DNA of 5,369 nt, from assembly GCA_003518245.1 (NCBI GenBank), contig DOZA01000026.1, positions 1 to 5,369 on the forward strand. The letters run 5' to 3'. Positions 1 through 5,369 of this stretch are shown here, in pieces. Each line of letters begins with the position of its first letter. Position 1 is the stretch's first letter. Both the position numbers and the translations under genes were made by a program. The stretch comes from Bacteroidales bacterium. Its GTDB lineage: Bacteria > Bacteroidota > Bacteroidia > Bacteroidales > VadinHA17. Below the pieces are notes generated by a model. The model saw only the letters and a program-made list of their open reading frames with translations, made no database searches and was not told the DNA's origin.

Positions 1-156
1 TAATACCTCGTGCATCCATGGCCTTCCCTTTTGATACTCATATCCAAATTTTCCTTCACGTGGTAATAAATAAGTAACACCTGCTATGGATAAACCAAAT
101 AATATACCCAGGTAAATATTCTTTTTGTTCTTAGACCACCAATCTGTTACTGACAT
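1..156 (-). CDS. 7TM-HD (HDIG) membrane phosphodiesterase, N-terminal fragment
   Basis: This is the first 52 codons of a gene that continues past the left edge. It starts at the ATG read from 156 down to 154 and is open to base 1. The protein has a short polar, lysine-rich start (residues 1-13, including KNKKN), then a hydrophobic helix at about 14-31 (IYLGILFGLSIAGVTYLL). Next comes PREGKF (32-37), then YEYQKGRPWMHE (39-50). This PR.GKF-Y.YQKG.PW..E pattern directly after the first membrane helix is, from memory, typical of Bacteroidota 7TM-HD proteins. Those have an N-terminal helix, an extracytoplasmic 7TMR-HDED domain, seven membrane helices and a cytoplasmic HD domain. PgpH-type relatives hydrolyse cyclic di-AMP. 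The catalytic HD domain lies outside the window, so activity is inferred. A perfect TAnnTTTG element sits about 40 bp upstream. Confidence 0.78.
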   Translation of the reverse strand, partial: MSVTDWWSKNKKNIYLGILFGLSIAGVTYLLPREGKFGYEYQKGRPWMHEVL

Positions 157-195
157 ATCTTATATAAATAATTATCTGACGCTCAATTATAATTG

Positions 196-203
196 CAAAA
201 ATA
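196..203 (-). promoter_or_regulatory. Bacteroidota-type -7 promoter element for the 7TM-HD gene
   Basis: Read on the minus strand this is TATTTTTG, a perfect match to the Bacteroidota TAnnTTTG -7 consensus. It lies about 40 bp upstream of the 7TM-HD ATG, which would give a leader of roughly 30-35 nt. A T-rich stretch lies further upstream, but I see no clear TTTG -33 box at the right spacing. The call rests on one element in AT-rich DNA. Confidence 0.4.
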
Positions 204-240
204 AAGTAATTTTCAAGAAAAACGATAAGGAAGGATTTAT

Positions 241-257
241 AGGCTAAGGCTAAGGCT
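241..257. repeat. Short tandem repeat of AGGCTA
   Basis: Two full copies of AGGCTA are followed by AGGCT, making a 17-bp direct tandem repeat at the left edge of the GC-rich island. It directly abuts the left arm of the inverted repeat. No function can be assigned. It may be part of a dispersed intergenic repeat or a site of replication slippage. Confidence 0.75.
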
Positions 258-312
258 GGTGTGGATCTCCTGCTTCGCCATCCGAAACATCTTGAAGGAT
301 GGATCCACACCA
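257..312. repeat. Imperfect palindrome: 11-bp perfect inverted repeat with internal hairpin
   Basis: The arms TGGTGTGGATC (257-267) and GATCCACACCA (302-312) are exact reverse complements, separated by 34 bp. Inside, CATCC (279-283) pairs with GGATG (297-301), giving a second nested stem with a 13-nt loop. The whole could fold as a stem, internal loop and inner hairpin in RNA or single-stranded DNA. It lacks a trailing U-run on either strand, so it is not a classical intrinsic terminator. It lies between divergent gene starts, where no terminator is expected. It could be a REP-like palindromic intergenic element or a regulatory structure; the sequence does not decide between them. Confidence 0.65.
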
Positions 313-356
313 TGCTTCGACGGACAGAGGAGTATCCTATGTAAAGTAATTCCACC

Positions 357-370
357 ATTCCATCATTCCA
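357..370. repeat. ATTCCATCATTCCA motif, copy 1
   Basis: A 14-bp motif lies within a looser run of ATTCC and TTCCA units at about 350-385. An identical copy in the same orientation occurs at 3204-3217, across the hutI stop codon. The motif is low in complexity, so its use as a defined element is uncertain. Confidence 0.5.
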
Positions 371-418
371 GGACTCCATTATCCCAGTATGTCCATCACA
401 AAACATTCCTTTTTTTTA

Positions 419-426
419 TACTTTTA
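419..426 (+). promoter_or_regulatory. Possible -7 element for the NlpC/P60 gene
   Basis: TACTTTTA matches TAnnTTTG at all but the last fixed position and lies 24 bp before the NlpC/P60 ATG, after a T-run. No convincing -33 box is visible. In such AT-rich DNA a seven-of-eight style match has little weight. Confidence 0.22.
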
Positions 427-449
427 CATTGTATTAAAACCAATATAAC

Positions 450-1211
450 ATGGATAGCTTAATTTGTGCCAATATATTTGTCCCTTTAAGAATAGGTCCT
501 TCTCATAAAAGTGAACAGGGAAGTCAGATTTTATTTGGTGAGAAATATACAATTATTGATAAATCTTTAAACTGGATCAGGGTAAGAAATGAATTTGATG
601 GATACGAGGGATGGCTTGATAAAGATCATCACCTGTTTTTTGAATCCAGGGAGGAGAATTCCTCTGACATAATTGTAAAACCTGTAAGATTTACTGATGA
701 CAGAGGCAACAGATTAATACTTGAAGCCGGCTCCGTGATATATAATTTTAATAAGGACAGGAATTCATTTACTATTGGGAATAATACTTTTACGGCGGAT
801 GAGAATCTTTTGACCAGTCCTCCCGATGAAACTTTGAGTCAAACGGCAAAGAGATTCCTCAACTGCCCATACTTATGGGGAGGCAGAACAAGTAGAGGAA
901 TGGATTGTTCAGGCTTTACACAGCTGGTATATAAACTGCATGGTTACAGTCTGCCACGTGACAGTTTTGAACAGGCTGAAGTTGGTGAAACAGTAAGTTT
1001 CCTTGATGAAGCCAGAGAAGGAGATCTCCTTTTCTTTGACAATGAAAGAGGCATTATTACCCATGTTGGAGTATTGATGGATAAAGATTATATAATTCAT
1101 TGCTCAGGTAAAGTTAGAACAGACAGGATTGATCACCAGGGAATATTTAGCCAGGGAACCAATACATATACGCACAGGTTAAGAACTATAAAGAGACTAT
1201 GCAATGTATAA
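450..1211 (+). CDS. SH3-NlpC/P60 family murein peptide endopeptidase (YkfC-like)
   Basis: This 253-residue protein probably cleaves the gamma-D-Glu-diamino acid bond in murein peptides, as YkfC-type enzymes do in cell-wall peptide recycling. Residues about 8-62 look like a bacterial SH3 domain (VPLR, FDGYEGWLD). Residues about 72-122 are probably a second SH3-like domain. The C-terminal NlpC/P60 domain begins near 130. Its pocket motif is PYLWGG (140-145). The catalytic Cys is C153 in DCSG, the His is H205 in THVGV, and the third polar residue is H217 in HCSG, so the triad is intact. The start is chosen because the SH3 domain begins almost at once. There is no signal peptide or lipobox, which implies a cytoplasmic recycling enzyme. 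There is no Shine-Dalgarno sequence. A small membrane ORF follows after 83 bp. Confidence 0.88.
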   Translation: MDSLICANIFVPLRIGPSHKSEQGSQILFGEKYTIIDKSLNWIRVRNEFDGYEGWLDKDHHLFFESREENSSDIIVKPVRFTDDRGNRLILEAGSVIYNFNKDRNSFTIGNNTFTADENLLTSPPDETLSQTAKRFLNCPYLWGGRTSRGMDCSGFTQLVYKLHGYSLPRDSFEQAEVGETVSFLDEAREGDLLFFDNERGIITHVGVLMDKDYIIHCSGKVRTDRIDHQGIFSQGTNTYTHRLRTIKRLCNV

Positions 1212-1294
1212 GATGCGAGAGGGGTGGTGAATGTTATAAATCCTTACCATATATCTATTGAAAAGAGGAACAAAGCAACAATAAATTATAAATT

Positions 1295-1429
1295 ATGAAA
1301 GACGAATTACTTCCGATAATAATAATCATAATTATCCTTCTTGTGATTTACCTTGTACTGAGGTTTATAAACCGGAGGGTAAGAAACAGGGTCAACAGCT
1401 CTAATTATCGCAGCCGAAGAAGGTTATAA
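1295..1429 (+). CDS. Small single-pass membrane protein, 44 aa, unknown function
   Basis: I do not recognise this family. The ORF starts with ATG at 1295 and ends TTA TAA at 1424-1429. An acidic N-terminus (MKDELLP) leads into a hydrophobic helix at about 5-25, including seven consecutive isoleucines (8-14) and then LLVIYLVL. The C-terminal tail (23-44) has nine arginines and no acidic residues. The positive-inside rule predicts an outside N-terminus and a cytoplasmic tail. It follows the NlpC/P60 gene on the same strand after 83 bp with no visible terminator, so cotranscription is plausible. Its last six bases overlap the end of ftcD on the other strand. The ATA-rich isoleucine run is low in complexity, so a chance ORF remains possible, but a clean helix plus basic tail favours a real small protein. 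Confidence 0.5.
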   Translation: MKDELLPIIIIIIILLVIYLVLRFINRRVRNRVNSSNYRSRRRL

Positions 1430-3109
1430 TTTTTCAAGTACTTTTTCAACTATTTGTTTCTCAACCTTTTCTGATTGCACATTAAGCTCAGCAGCTTTTG
1501 CTTTTATATCTTCACCAAATTTCTTATCCAGTAAGCCATCTGTATTTACGCATACATTCATGTATGCACCTTTTATGCATGACCGTACGGCCAGAGCACC
1601 AACACCAGCATCGGTAACTGAATTAGGATTACCTTCCTTAACCATTTGCTCAATAAGCTCATAAGCCTTATAAGCTGTCTGCATAACTTTAAAAGGTACC
1701 ATTATAGCATTTTTTGTTGCCTTCTCAATAGCTTCTTTTCTTTCTGCTTTTTCTTCTTCACTGGACTTAGGCATCCCAAAAGCTTTCATAATCATATTAA
1801 ACGCATCGGTATCCTCATCAACCAGTTTTAACAGCTCAATCTGTATTATTTTACCCTTTTCAGCCCATTCTGAAAACTCCTCCCATCTATCATCCCAGCA
1901 TCTTTTATGCGAAGAAATATTTGCCACCATAGATCCCAGGGCGGCTCCCAAAACTCCCATATAGGCTGATATCGATCCTCCTCCCGGTGCAACTGACTCT
2001 GAAGCTGTTTCATTCATAAATGATTCAAGGCTGAGTGATACAAGTTTCTTTTTCTTTCTATCCTTGATCCTGTATTCTATTATCTTCTCTTCCGGTTTGA
2101 ATACACTCAGTTCATCCAATCCCATTGACTTAACCGCAATTTTAATCAGTTCACTGTCAGCAACGCCGGTTGATCTCTTTTGCTTCCTTAAAAAGTATCT
2201 GCCTGCATCCAGCATGGCTTTAAGCGGTATCAGCCCCACAAGTTCTGATCCTGTTACGCGCATTCCCCTTGATTCTGCACTGCGGCTAACTTCATCAAAG
2301 GCAATATGTACAGGTGTAACAGTAATATTTGTGAGGTTCATTGATATCTGCGCTATTCCGTACTCCTCTATGAACCAACCTATTGCTTTTACTTCTTTTA
2401 GTTTTCCTGGTATCATAACCGGGTTACCGTCTTTATCCCTGACAATTTTCCCGTTCAAAGTATTACCTTCCCTCTTTACACGTCCCCGTTCCCTTACATC
2501 AAAAGCAACAGAATTTGCACGCCTGGTTGATGTAGTATTAAGATTAATATTATAGGCTACCAGAAAGTCACGGGCTCCTACTGCAGTTGCTCCTGTGCGT
2601 GGGTTAAAAATGGCCGGGCCATGATCAGGCTTCCAGTCCGGGTCAACAAGTTTATTTTTCAAACCTTCATATTCACCTTCCCTGCAATTGGCAAGATTTC
2701 TTCTATTATTAATATATGCTGCATTCTCATAACAATAAACCGGTATCGACAGTTCTGAACCTATCCTTTCTGCCAGTTTCCTGGCATATTCAACCGTTTC
2801 ATCCATTGATATACCTGACACAGGTACGAGTGGACATACATCAGTTGCACCCATCCTGGGATGCTCACCATAATGTTTTGACATATCAATCACCTCAGAT
2901 GCTGTTTTAACTGCACGAAAAGAAGCCTCTACAACACTTTCCGGAGAACCTACAAAAGTAACCACTGTTCTGTTAGTTGCCCTGCCAGGATCAACATCGA
3001 GTAATTTTATGCCTTCAACTGACTCAATGGCATCAGTTATTTTTTTGATTATTGATATATCTCTTCCTTCACTGAAATTAGGTACGCATTCAATTATTTT
3101 TTCAGACAT
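1424..3109 (-). CDS. ftcD: Bifunctional glutamate formimidoyltransferase / formimidoyltetrahydrofolate cyclodeaminase
   Basis: This 561-residue fused enzyme catalyses the last steps of the tetrahydrofolate-dependent histidine pathway. It transfers the formimino group from N-formimino-L-glutamate to THF, then deaminates it to 5,10-methenyl-THF and ammonia. The formiminotransferase part spans about 1-330. It has the N-terminal IIECVPNFSEGRD motif (5-17), DVDPGRATNRTVVTFVG (38-54) and GEHPRMGATDVCPLVPV (81-97); H83 should match the general-base His82 of the pig enzyme. The second half includes GATAVGARDFLVAYN (173-187) and NLTNITVTPVH (258-268). A basic linker (351-355) leads to the cyclodeaminase domain, with the glycine-rich APGGGSISAYMGVLGAALGS (374-393), DEDTDAFN (431-438) and TDAGVGALA (499-507). 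Length matches fused FTCD. It lies 100 bp downstream of hutI on the same strand, probably in one operon. Confidence 0.95.
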   Translation of the reverse strand: MSEKIIECVPNFSEGRDISIIKKITDAIESVEGIKLLDVDPGRATNRTVVTFVGSPESVVEASFRAVKTASEVIDMSKHYGEHPRMGATDVCPLVPVSGISMDETVEYARKLAERIGSELSIPVYCYENAAYINNRRNLANCREGEYEGLKNKLVDPDWKPDHGPAIFNPRTGATAVGARDFLVAYNINLNTTSTRRANSVAFDVRERGRVKREGNTLNGKIVRDKDGNPVMIPGKLKEVKAIGWFIEEYGIAQISMNLTNITVTPVHIAFDEVSRSAESRGMRVTGSELVGLIPLKAMLDAGRYFLRKQKRSTGVADSELIKIAVKSMGLDELSVFKPEEKIIEYRIKDRKKKKLVSLSLESFMNETASESVAPGGGSISAYMGVLGAALGSMVANISSHKRCWDDRWEEFSEWAEKGKIIQIELLKLVDEDTDAFNMIMKAFGMPKSSEEEKAERKEAIEKATKNAIMVPFKVMQTAYKAYELIEQMVKEGNPNSVTDAGVGALAVRSCIKGAYMNVCVNTDGLLDKKFGEDIKAKAAELNVQSEKVEKQIVEKVLEKL

Positions 3110-3203
3110 AACGATTAATAAAATTATTTAAATGTTTTTATATGTTTTATTTTTCTCAGGATGAACTTTATCCTTATTGATTATAACTCATCTCCAATCG
3201 AGT

Positions 3204-3217
3204 ATTCCATCATTCCA
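3204..3217. repeat. ATTCCATCATTCCA motif, copy 2, across the hutI stop
   Basis: This is identical over 14 bp, and in the same orientation, to the motif at 357-370. It covers the last hutI codons and the TGA stop (read on the minus strand at 3212-3210) and runs a few bases into the hutI-ftcD spacer. Read on the minus strand it is TGGAATGATGGAAT, so the stop codon lies inside the repeat. Confidence 0.5.
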
Positions 3218-4457
3218 TCTCAAGAATATACCCATTCAATATTACAGTATCAATCAGCTTAGTACCATAAGCATATGGCATAAACTCATATGATGGTATT
3301 TCTTTAGTTATAAACACATTAGCCACCTTACCCCTGCATATTGATCCGTGTGTATCAGACAGTCCCATTGCATAGGCACCGTTCACTGTTACGGCATTCA
3401 ATGCTTCCTCCGGTAACATCCTCAGCTTAATGCATGCAAGTGACATGATGAACTTCATATCGCCCGATGGTGATGAGCCCGGGTTATAATCGGAAGCAAG
3501 TGCCAGGGGTAATCCGCTTTCAATCATCTGCCTTGCCGGGGGGTCATCCATTCCCAGGAAGAAAGAAGCACCTGGCAGTAATGTTGGCATTGTTTCACTG
3601 TTTAACAAGGCTTTAATCTCATCCTTACCGGTAAATTCAAGATGATCAACAGAGAGCGCTTTATATTTCGTTCCTGCCTGTATACCCCCTGAGTAAGCGA
3701 GTTCATTGGCATGTATTTTTGGTCTCATCCCGTGTATTATCCCTGCCTCAAGTATCCTTTCCGTTTCTTCTACCGTAAAAAATCCTTTATCACAAAATAC
3801 GTCAATATATTCGGCAAGCTTTTCTGAAGCCACAGCAGGTATCATCTCGTTTACAACCAGGTCTACATATTTTGACTGGTTATTCCTGTGTTCTTCGGGA
3901 ACAGCGTGTGCTCCCAGGAAAGTGGCTTTTACGCTAAGTGGTGTATTTTCACTTATACGTTTTATTACCCGCAGCATTTTCAGCTCTGATTCTGTTGTAA
4001 GTCCATAACCACTTTTTATCTCCACTGCACCTGTACCCAGTGAAATAATTTCTTTTATCCTGACCATCGACTGTTCATACAATTCATCCTCTGTTGTCTG
4101 CTGTAATAATCTGGATGAATTAATTATACCACCCCCTCTTTTAGCTATTTCCTCGTATGACAGTCCTTTAATTTTATCCTTATATTCTATCTCCCTGCTA
4201 CCTGCATAAACTATATGCGTATGAGAGTCACAGTATGATGGGAAAACAAATTTCCCTTCAGCATCAATAATCTCAGAACGTTCATTATCACCCGGGTAAG
4301 TATTCATTTCTCCAAACGAACAAATAAGCCCGTCTTTTATCTGCAGCCATGCATTATTTACTGTCTTCATATCAGACATTCGCGGTCCTGATTTATATTT
4401 AACAGGCTCATCCTCAACTTGTACAAGTCCTTTAATATTCTTAATAAGGATCTCCAT
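3210..4457 (-). CDS. hutI: Imidazolonepropionase
   Basis: This 415-residue metal-dependent amidohydrolase hydrolyses 4-imidazolone-5-propanoate to N-formimino-L-glutamate, the third step of histidine degradation, in the cytoplasm. A short beta-sandwich segment (1-70) precedes the TIM-barrel. Metal-ligand motifs are complete: HTH at 79-81 in CDSHTHIVYAG, H249 in KIHANE with E252, H272 in VDHLE, and D323 in ASDYNPGSSP. EIKSGYG (146-152) and GAHAVPEE (182-189) are typical substrate-pocket motifs of this enzyme and separate it from other amidohydrolases. The RGGGI segment (107-111) is also present. The C-terminus returns to the sandwich (GKVANVFI, LIDTVILNGYILEME). Length is normal. It lies upstream of ftcD, whose substrate is the HutI product, and is divergent from the outer-membrane gene. 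No Shine-Dalgarno sequence is visible at its ATG. Confidence 0.96.
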   Translation of the reverse strand: MEILIKNIKGLVQVEDEPVKYKSGPRMSDMKTVNNAWLQIKDGLICSFGEMNTYPGDNERSEIIDAEGKFVFPSYCDSHTHIVYAGSREIEYKDKIKGLSYEEIAKRGGGIINSSRLLQQTTEDELYEQSMVRIKEIISLGTGAVEIKSGYGLTTESELKMLRVIKRISENTPLSVKATFLGAHAVPEEHRNNQSKYVDLVVNEMIPAVASEKLAEYIDVFCDKGFFTVEETERILEAGIIHGMRPKIHANELAYSGGIQAGTKYKALSVDHLEFTGKDEIKALLNSETMPTLLPGASFFLGMDDPPARQMIESGLPLALASDYNPGSSPSGDMKFIMSLACIKLRMLPEEALNAVTVNGAYAMGLSDTHGSICRGKVANVFITKEIPSYEFMPYAYGTKLIDTVILNGYILEME

Positions 4458-4540
4458 TATTCTGGGTTTTTAAGATCAGCTAAGGTAATAAATATTTTTT
4501 CTTATTTTTGGCTATCAGTAACTAACGAATACCTATTCCC
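4458..4540. promoter_or_regulatory. Divergent promoter region between hutI and the outer-membrane protein gene
   Basis: This 83-bp spacer must hold the promoter for hutI, and so probably for ftcD, on the minus strand, and that of the outer-membrane gene on the plus strand. The plus-strand -7 element at 4503-4510 is clear. On the minus strand TACCTTAG (4487-4480) fits TAnnTTTG with one mismatch and is a weak candidate for hutI. A small perfect dyad, GAATA-CC-TATTC (4527-4538), lies just before the plus-strand ATG. I recognise no operator of a known Hut regulator. Confidence 0.5.
4503..4510 (+). promoter_or_regulatory. Bacteroidota-type -7 promoter element for the outer-membrane gene
   Basis: TATTTTTG is a perfect match to the TAnnTTTG consensus. 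It lies 30 bp upstream of the ATG at 4541, predicting a short leader of about 20-25 nt. No TTTG -33 box is evident at the expected distance. It has the same eight bases as the element ahead of the 7TM-HD gene. Confidence 0.42.
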
Positions 4541-5369
4541 ATGAAAAGAATCATTATCACTGTTCTGATTTTAACATTATGTTTATCAGTATTTTCTCAG
4601 GAGAAAACTATCAAAACAGGATGGAATATAGGTGGTGTCCCGGCTATCACTTACAGCACCGATCTCGGATTTCAGTATGGAGTCGTTCTCAATCTTTTTG
4701 ATTATGGAGATGGATCAGGATATCCTTCTTACGATCAAAAATTCTATTTTGAAGTTTCCAGATTCACAAAAGGCAGCAGTACATACCGTCTCATGTATGA
4801 GACCAAGACACTAATACCAGGTGTAAATATAACTTCTGACCTTGCTTATTTAACCGACCAGGCCTATGATTTTTATGGATTCAACGGCTATGAAGCTGTT
4901 TACAATGAAGAATGGACAGATAGTGATCTTGATGCCAGCATATACAGGTCAAGGTTGTTTTACAATACAGACAGGAAGCTGTTCAGGTTTAAGAATGATA
5001 TAAAGGGCAAGCTGGCAGGGAACCATTTCCAGTGGAATGCCGGTCTGGAACTCAAGAATTTCAAGTTTGGACCTGTTGATGTTGAGAAGCTTAATAAAGG
5101 TAAAGATGATAATCTCCTGCCTGATATTGACGGCCTGTATGATAAGTATGTGAATTGGGGTCTTATAGGAGCTGATGAGGCAGGAGGGGGCTTTATAACA
5201 ACCATAAAAGCGGGTATTACATATGACAGCCGTGACTTTGAAGCAAATGCTATGAAAGGTATCTGGGTAGAAACAGGTGTGGAAGCTTCACCGTCATTTA
5301 TCAGTGATGCAGGATTTGCCAAATTCTTTGCTATATACAGGCAATATTTTACGATCATTCCTGAGGACC
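4541..5369 (+). CDS. BamA/TamA-like outer-membrane beta-barrel protein (surface antigen D15 type), partial
   Basis: The gene starts at ATG 4541 and stays open for 276 codons to the right edge, where it is cut. Residues 1-19 form a signal peptide: MKR, a hydrophobic core, then VFS, with likely cleavage before Q20. The mature protein enters beta-strand-like, aromatic-rich sequence almost at once (GVPAITYSTDLGFQYG, about 33-48), leaving no room for a POTRA domain. Residues 225-247 carry GITYDSRDFEANAMKG, then IWVETGV. This resembles the YDTRD-N-P-KG strand pair conserved in barrels of the Omp85/BamA-TamA superfamily. Bacteroidota encode many such POTRA-less proteins of unknown role, so membership of a specific assembly machine is not implied. 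The barrel C-terminus is outside the window. It is divergent from hutI with its own promoter candidate, so no functional link is suggested. Confidence 0.75.
   Translation, partial: MKRIIITVLILTLCLSVFSQEKTIKTGWNIGGVPAITYSTDLGFQYGVVLNLFDYGDGSGYPSYDQKFYFEVSRFTKGSSTYRLMYETKTLIPGVNITSDLAYLTDQAYDFYGFNGYEAVYNEEWTDSDLDASIYRSRLFYNTDRKLFRFKNDIKGKLAGNHFQWNAGLELKNFKFGPVDVEKLNKGKDDNLLPDIDGLYDKYVNWGLIGADEAGGGFITTIKAGITYDSRDFEANAMKGIWVETGVEASPSFISDAGFAKFFAIYRQYFTIIPED

Larger units (their letters stand above)
157..449. other. Divergent intergenic region with a GC-rich central island
   Basis: This 293-bp gap separates the divergent 7TM-HD and NlpC/P60 genes. Its flanks are very AT-rich: about 23% GC for 157-240 and about 24% for 391-449. 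The middle, 241-330, is about 54% GC by direct count. The island holds a hexamer tandem repeat, an 11-bp inverted repeat and two copies of TGCTTCG (271-277 and 313-319), followed by ATTCC-type repeats. Open frames cross the region on both strands (259-462 plus, 406-131 minus), but both run into or over the real genes and resemble no family I know. I treat the region as non-coding. Confidence 0.6.

Noticed and set aside
257..312. CRISPR repeat, attC site or riboswitch reading of the left intergenic palindrome
   Set aside because: There is only one copy with no spacer-like periodicity, no integron core sites or integrase, and no known riboswitch core that I can recognise. It also lies far from a plausible leader structure for either gene.
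131..406. 91-codon minus-strand open frame in the left intergenic region
   Set aside because: It overlaps the N-terminus of the 7TM-HD gene in another frame and both promoter flanks. Its product has no family signature, and the AT-rich part reads as low-complexity sequence.
259..462. 67-codon plus-strand open frame overlapping the GC-rich island and the NlpC/P60 start
   Set aside because: It runs through the inverted repeat and the ATTCC repeats, overlaps the start of a well-supported gene in another frame, and has no recognisable domain.
1212..1298. In-frame continuation of the NlpC/P60 frame past its TAA to a TGA that overlaps the ATG of the small membrane ORF
   Set aside because: The NlpC/P60 domain is complete before the TAA. 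The extra codons show no domain, and no readthrough signal is visible. A GTG-started 24-aa peptide in this frame is equally unsupported.
1646..2910. Plus-strand open frames opposite ftcD (1646-1831, 2064-2555, 2716-2910)
   Set aside because: They are antisense to a gene with intact conserved motifs throughout and encode no recognisable protein.
3159..3173. Small hairpin GGAT/ATCC in the hutI-ftcD spacer
   Set aside because: The stem is only 4 bp with a 7-nt loop in AT-rich DNA and no U-run at the right place, so it is not convincing as a terminator or regulatory structure.
3181..3210. Nine-residue minus-strand mini-ORF (MEYSIGDEL) whose ATG overlaps the hutI stop as TGATG
   Set aside because: It is too short to support. 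The overlap arises from the repeated ATTCC-type motif, and there is no sign of attenuation features such as a His codon run.
4960..5358. 132-codon open frame on the minus strand, and a shorter plus-strand frame at 4632-4814
   Set aside because: Both are shadows inside the outer-membrane protein gene, whose frame has a signal peptide and a recognisable barrel motif.

Overview
The window looks like an ordinary chromosomal stretch from an AT-rich member of the Bacteroidota, probably the Bacteroidales/Marinilabiliales side. Four things support this. Start codons lack Shine-Dalgarno sequences and sit behind A/T-rich leaders. There are two perfect matches to the Bacteroidota -7 promoter element TAnnTTTG. 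The proteins have Bacteroidota-type features: a 7TM-HD phosphodiesterase N-terminus, a signal-less SH3-NlpC/P60 endopeptidase, and a surface-antigen barrel starting right after a signal peptide. The genus cannot be told from the sequence.

Layout, left to right: (1) the N-terminal 52 codons of a minus-strand 7TM-HD (HDIG) membrane phosphodiesterase, running off the left edge. (2) A 293-bp divergent intergenic region with AT-rich promoter flanks around a GC-rich island, which carries a short tandem repeat, an 11-bp perfect inverted repeat and ATTCC-type repeats. (3) A plus-strand NlpC/P60 murein-peptide endopeptidase, followed by a 44-codon single-pass membrane ORF. (4) Two minus-strand histidine-degradation genes, hutI then a fused glutamate formimidoyltransferase-formimidoyltetrahydrofolate cyclodeaminase (ftcD). 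(5) A divergent plus-strand gene for an exported BamA/TamA-like outer-membrane barrel, cut by the right edge.

HutI opens 4-imidazolone-5-propanoate to N-formimino-L-glutamate. The bifunctional FtcD moves the formimino group to tetrahydrofolate and deaminates it, giving glutamate, ammonia and 5,10-methenyl-THF. The two genes therefore encode consecutive steps in transcription order. The upstream enzymes (histidase HutH and urocanase HutU) are not in the window. The other genes are cell-envelope or signalling functions with no evident link to histidine catabolism.

I found no convincing new defence, mobile or signalling system. The best leads are the GC-rich palindromic island at about 241-334, the small membrane ORF that shares a palindromic stop hexamer with ftcD, and a 14-bp motif present both in the left intergenic region and across the hutI stop codon.
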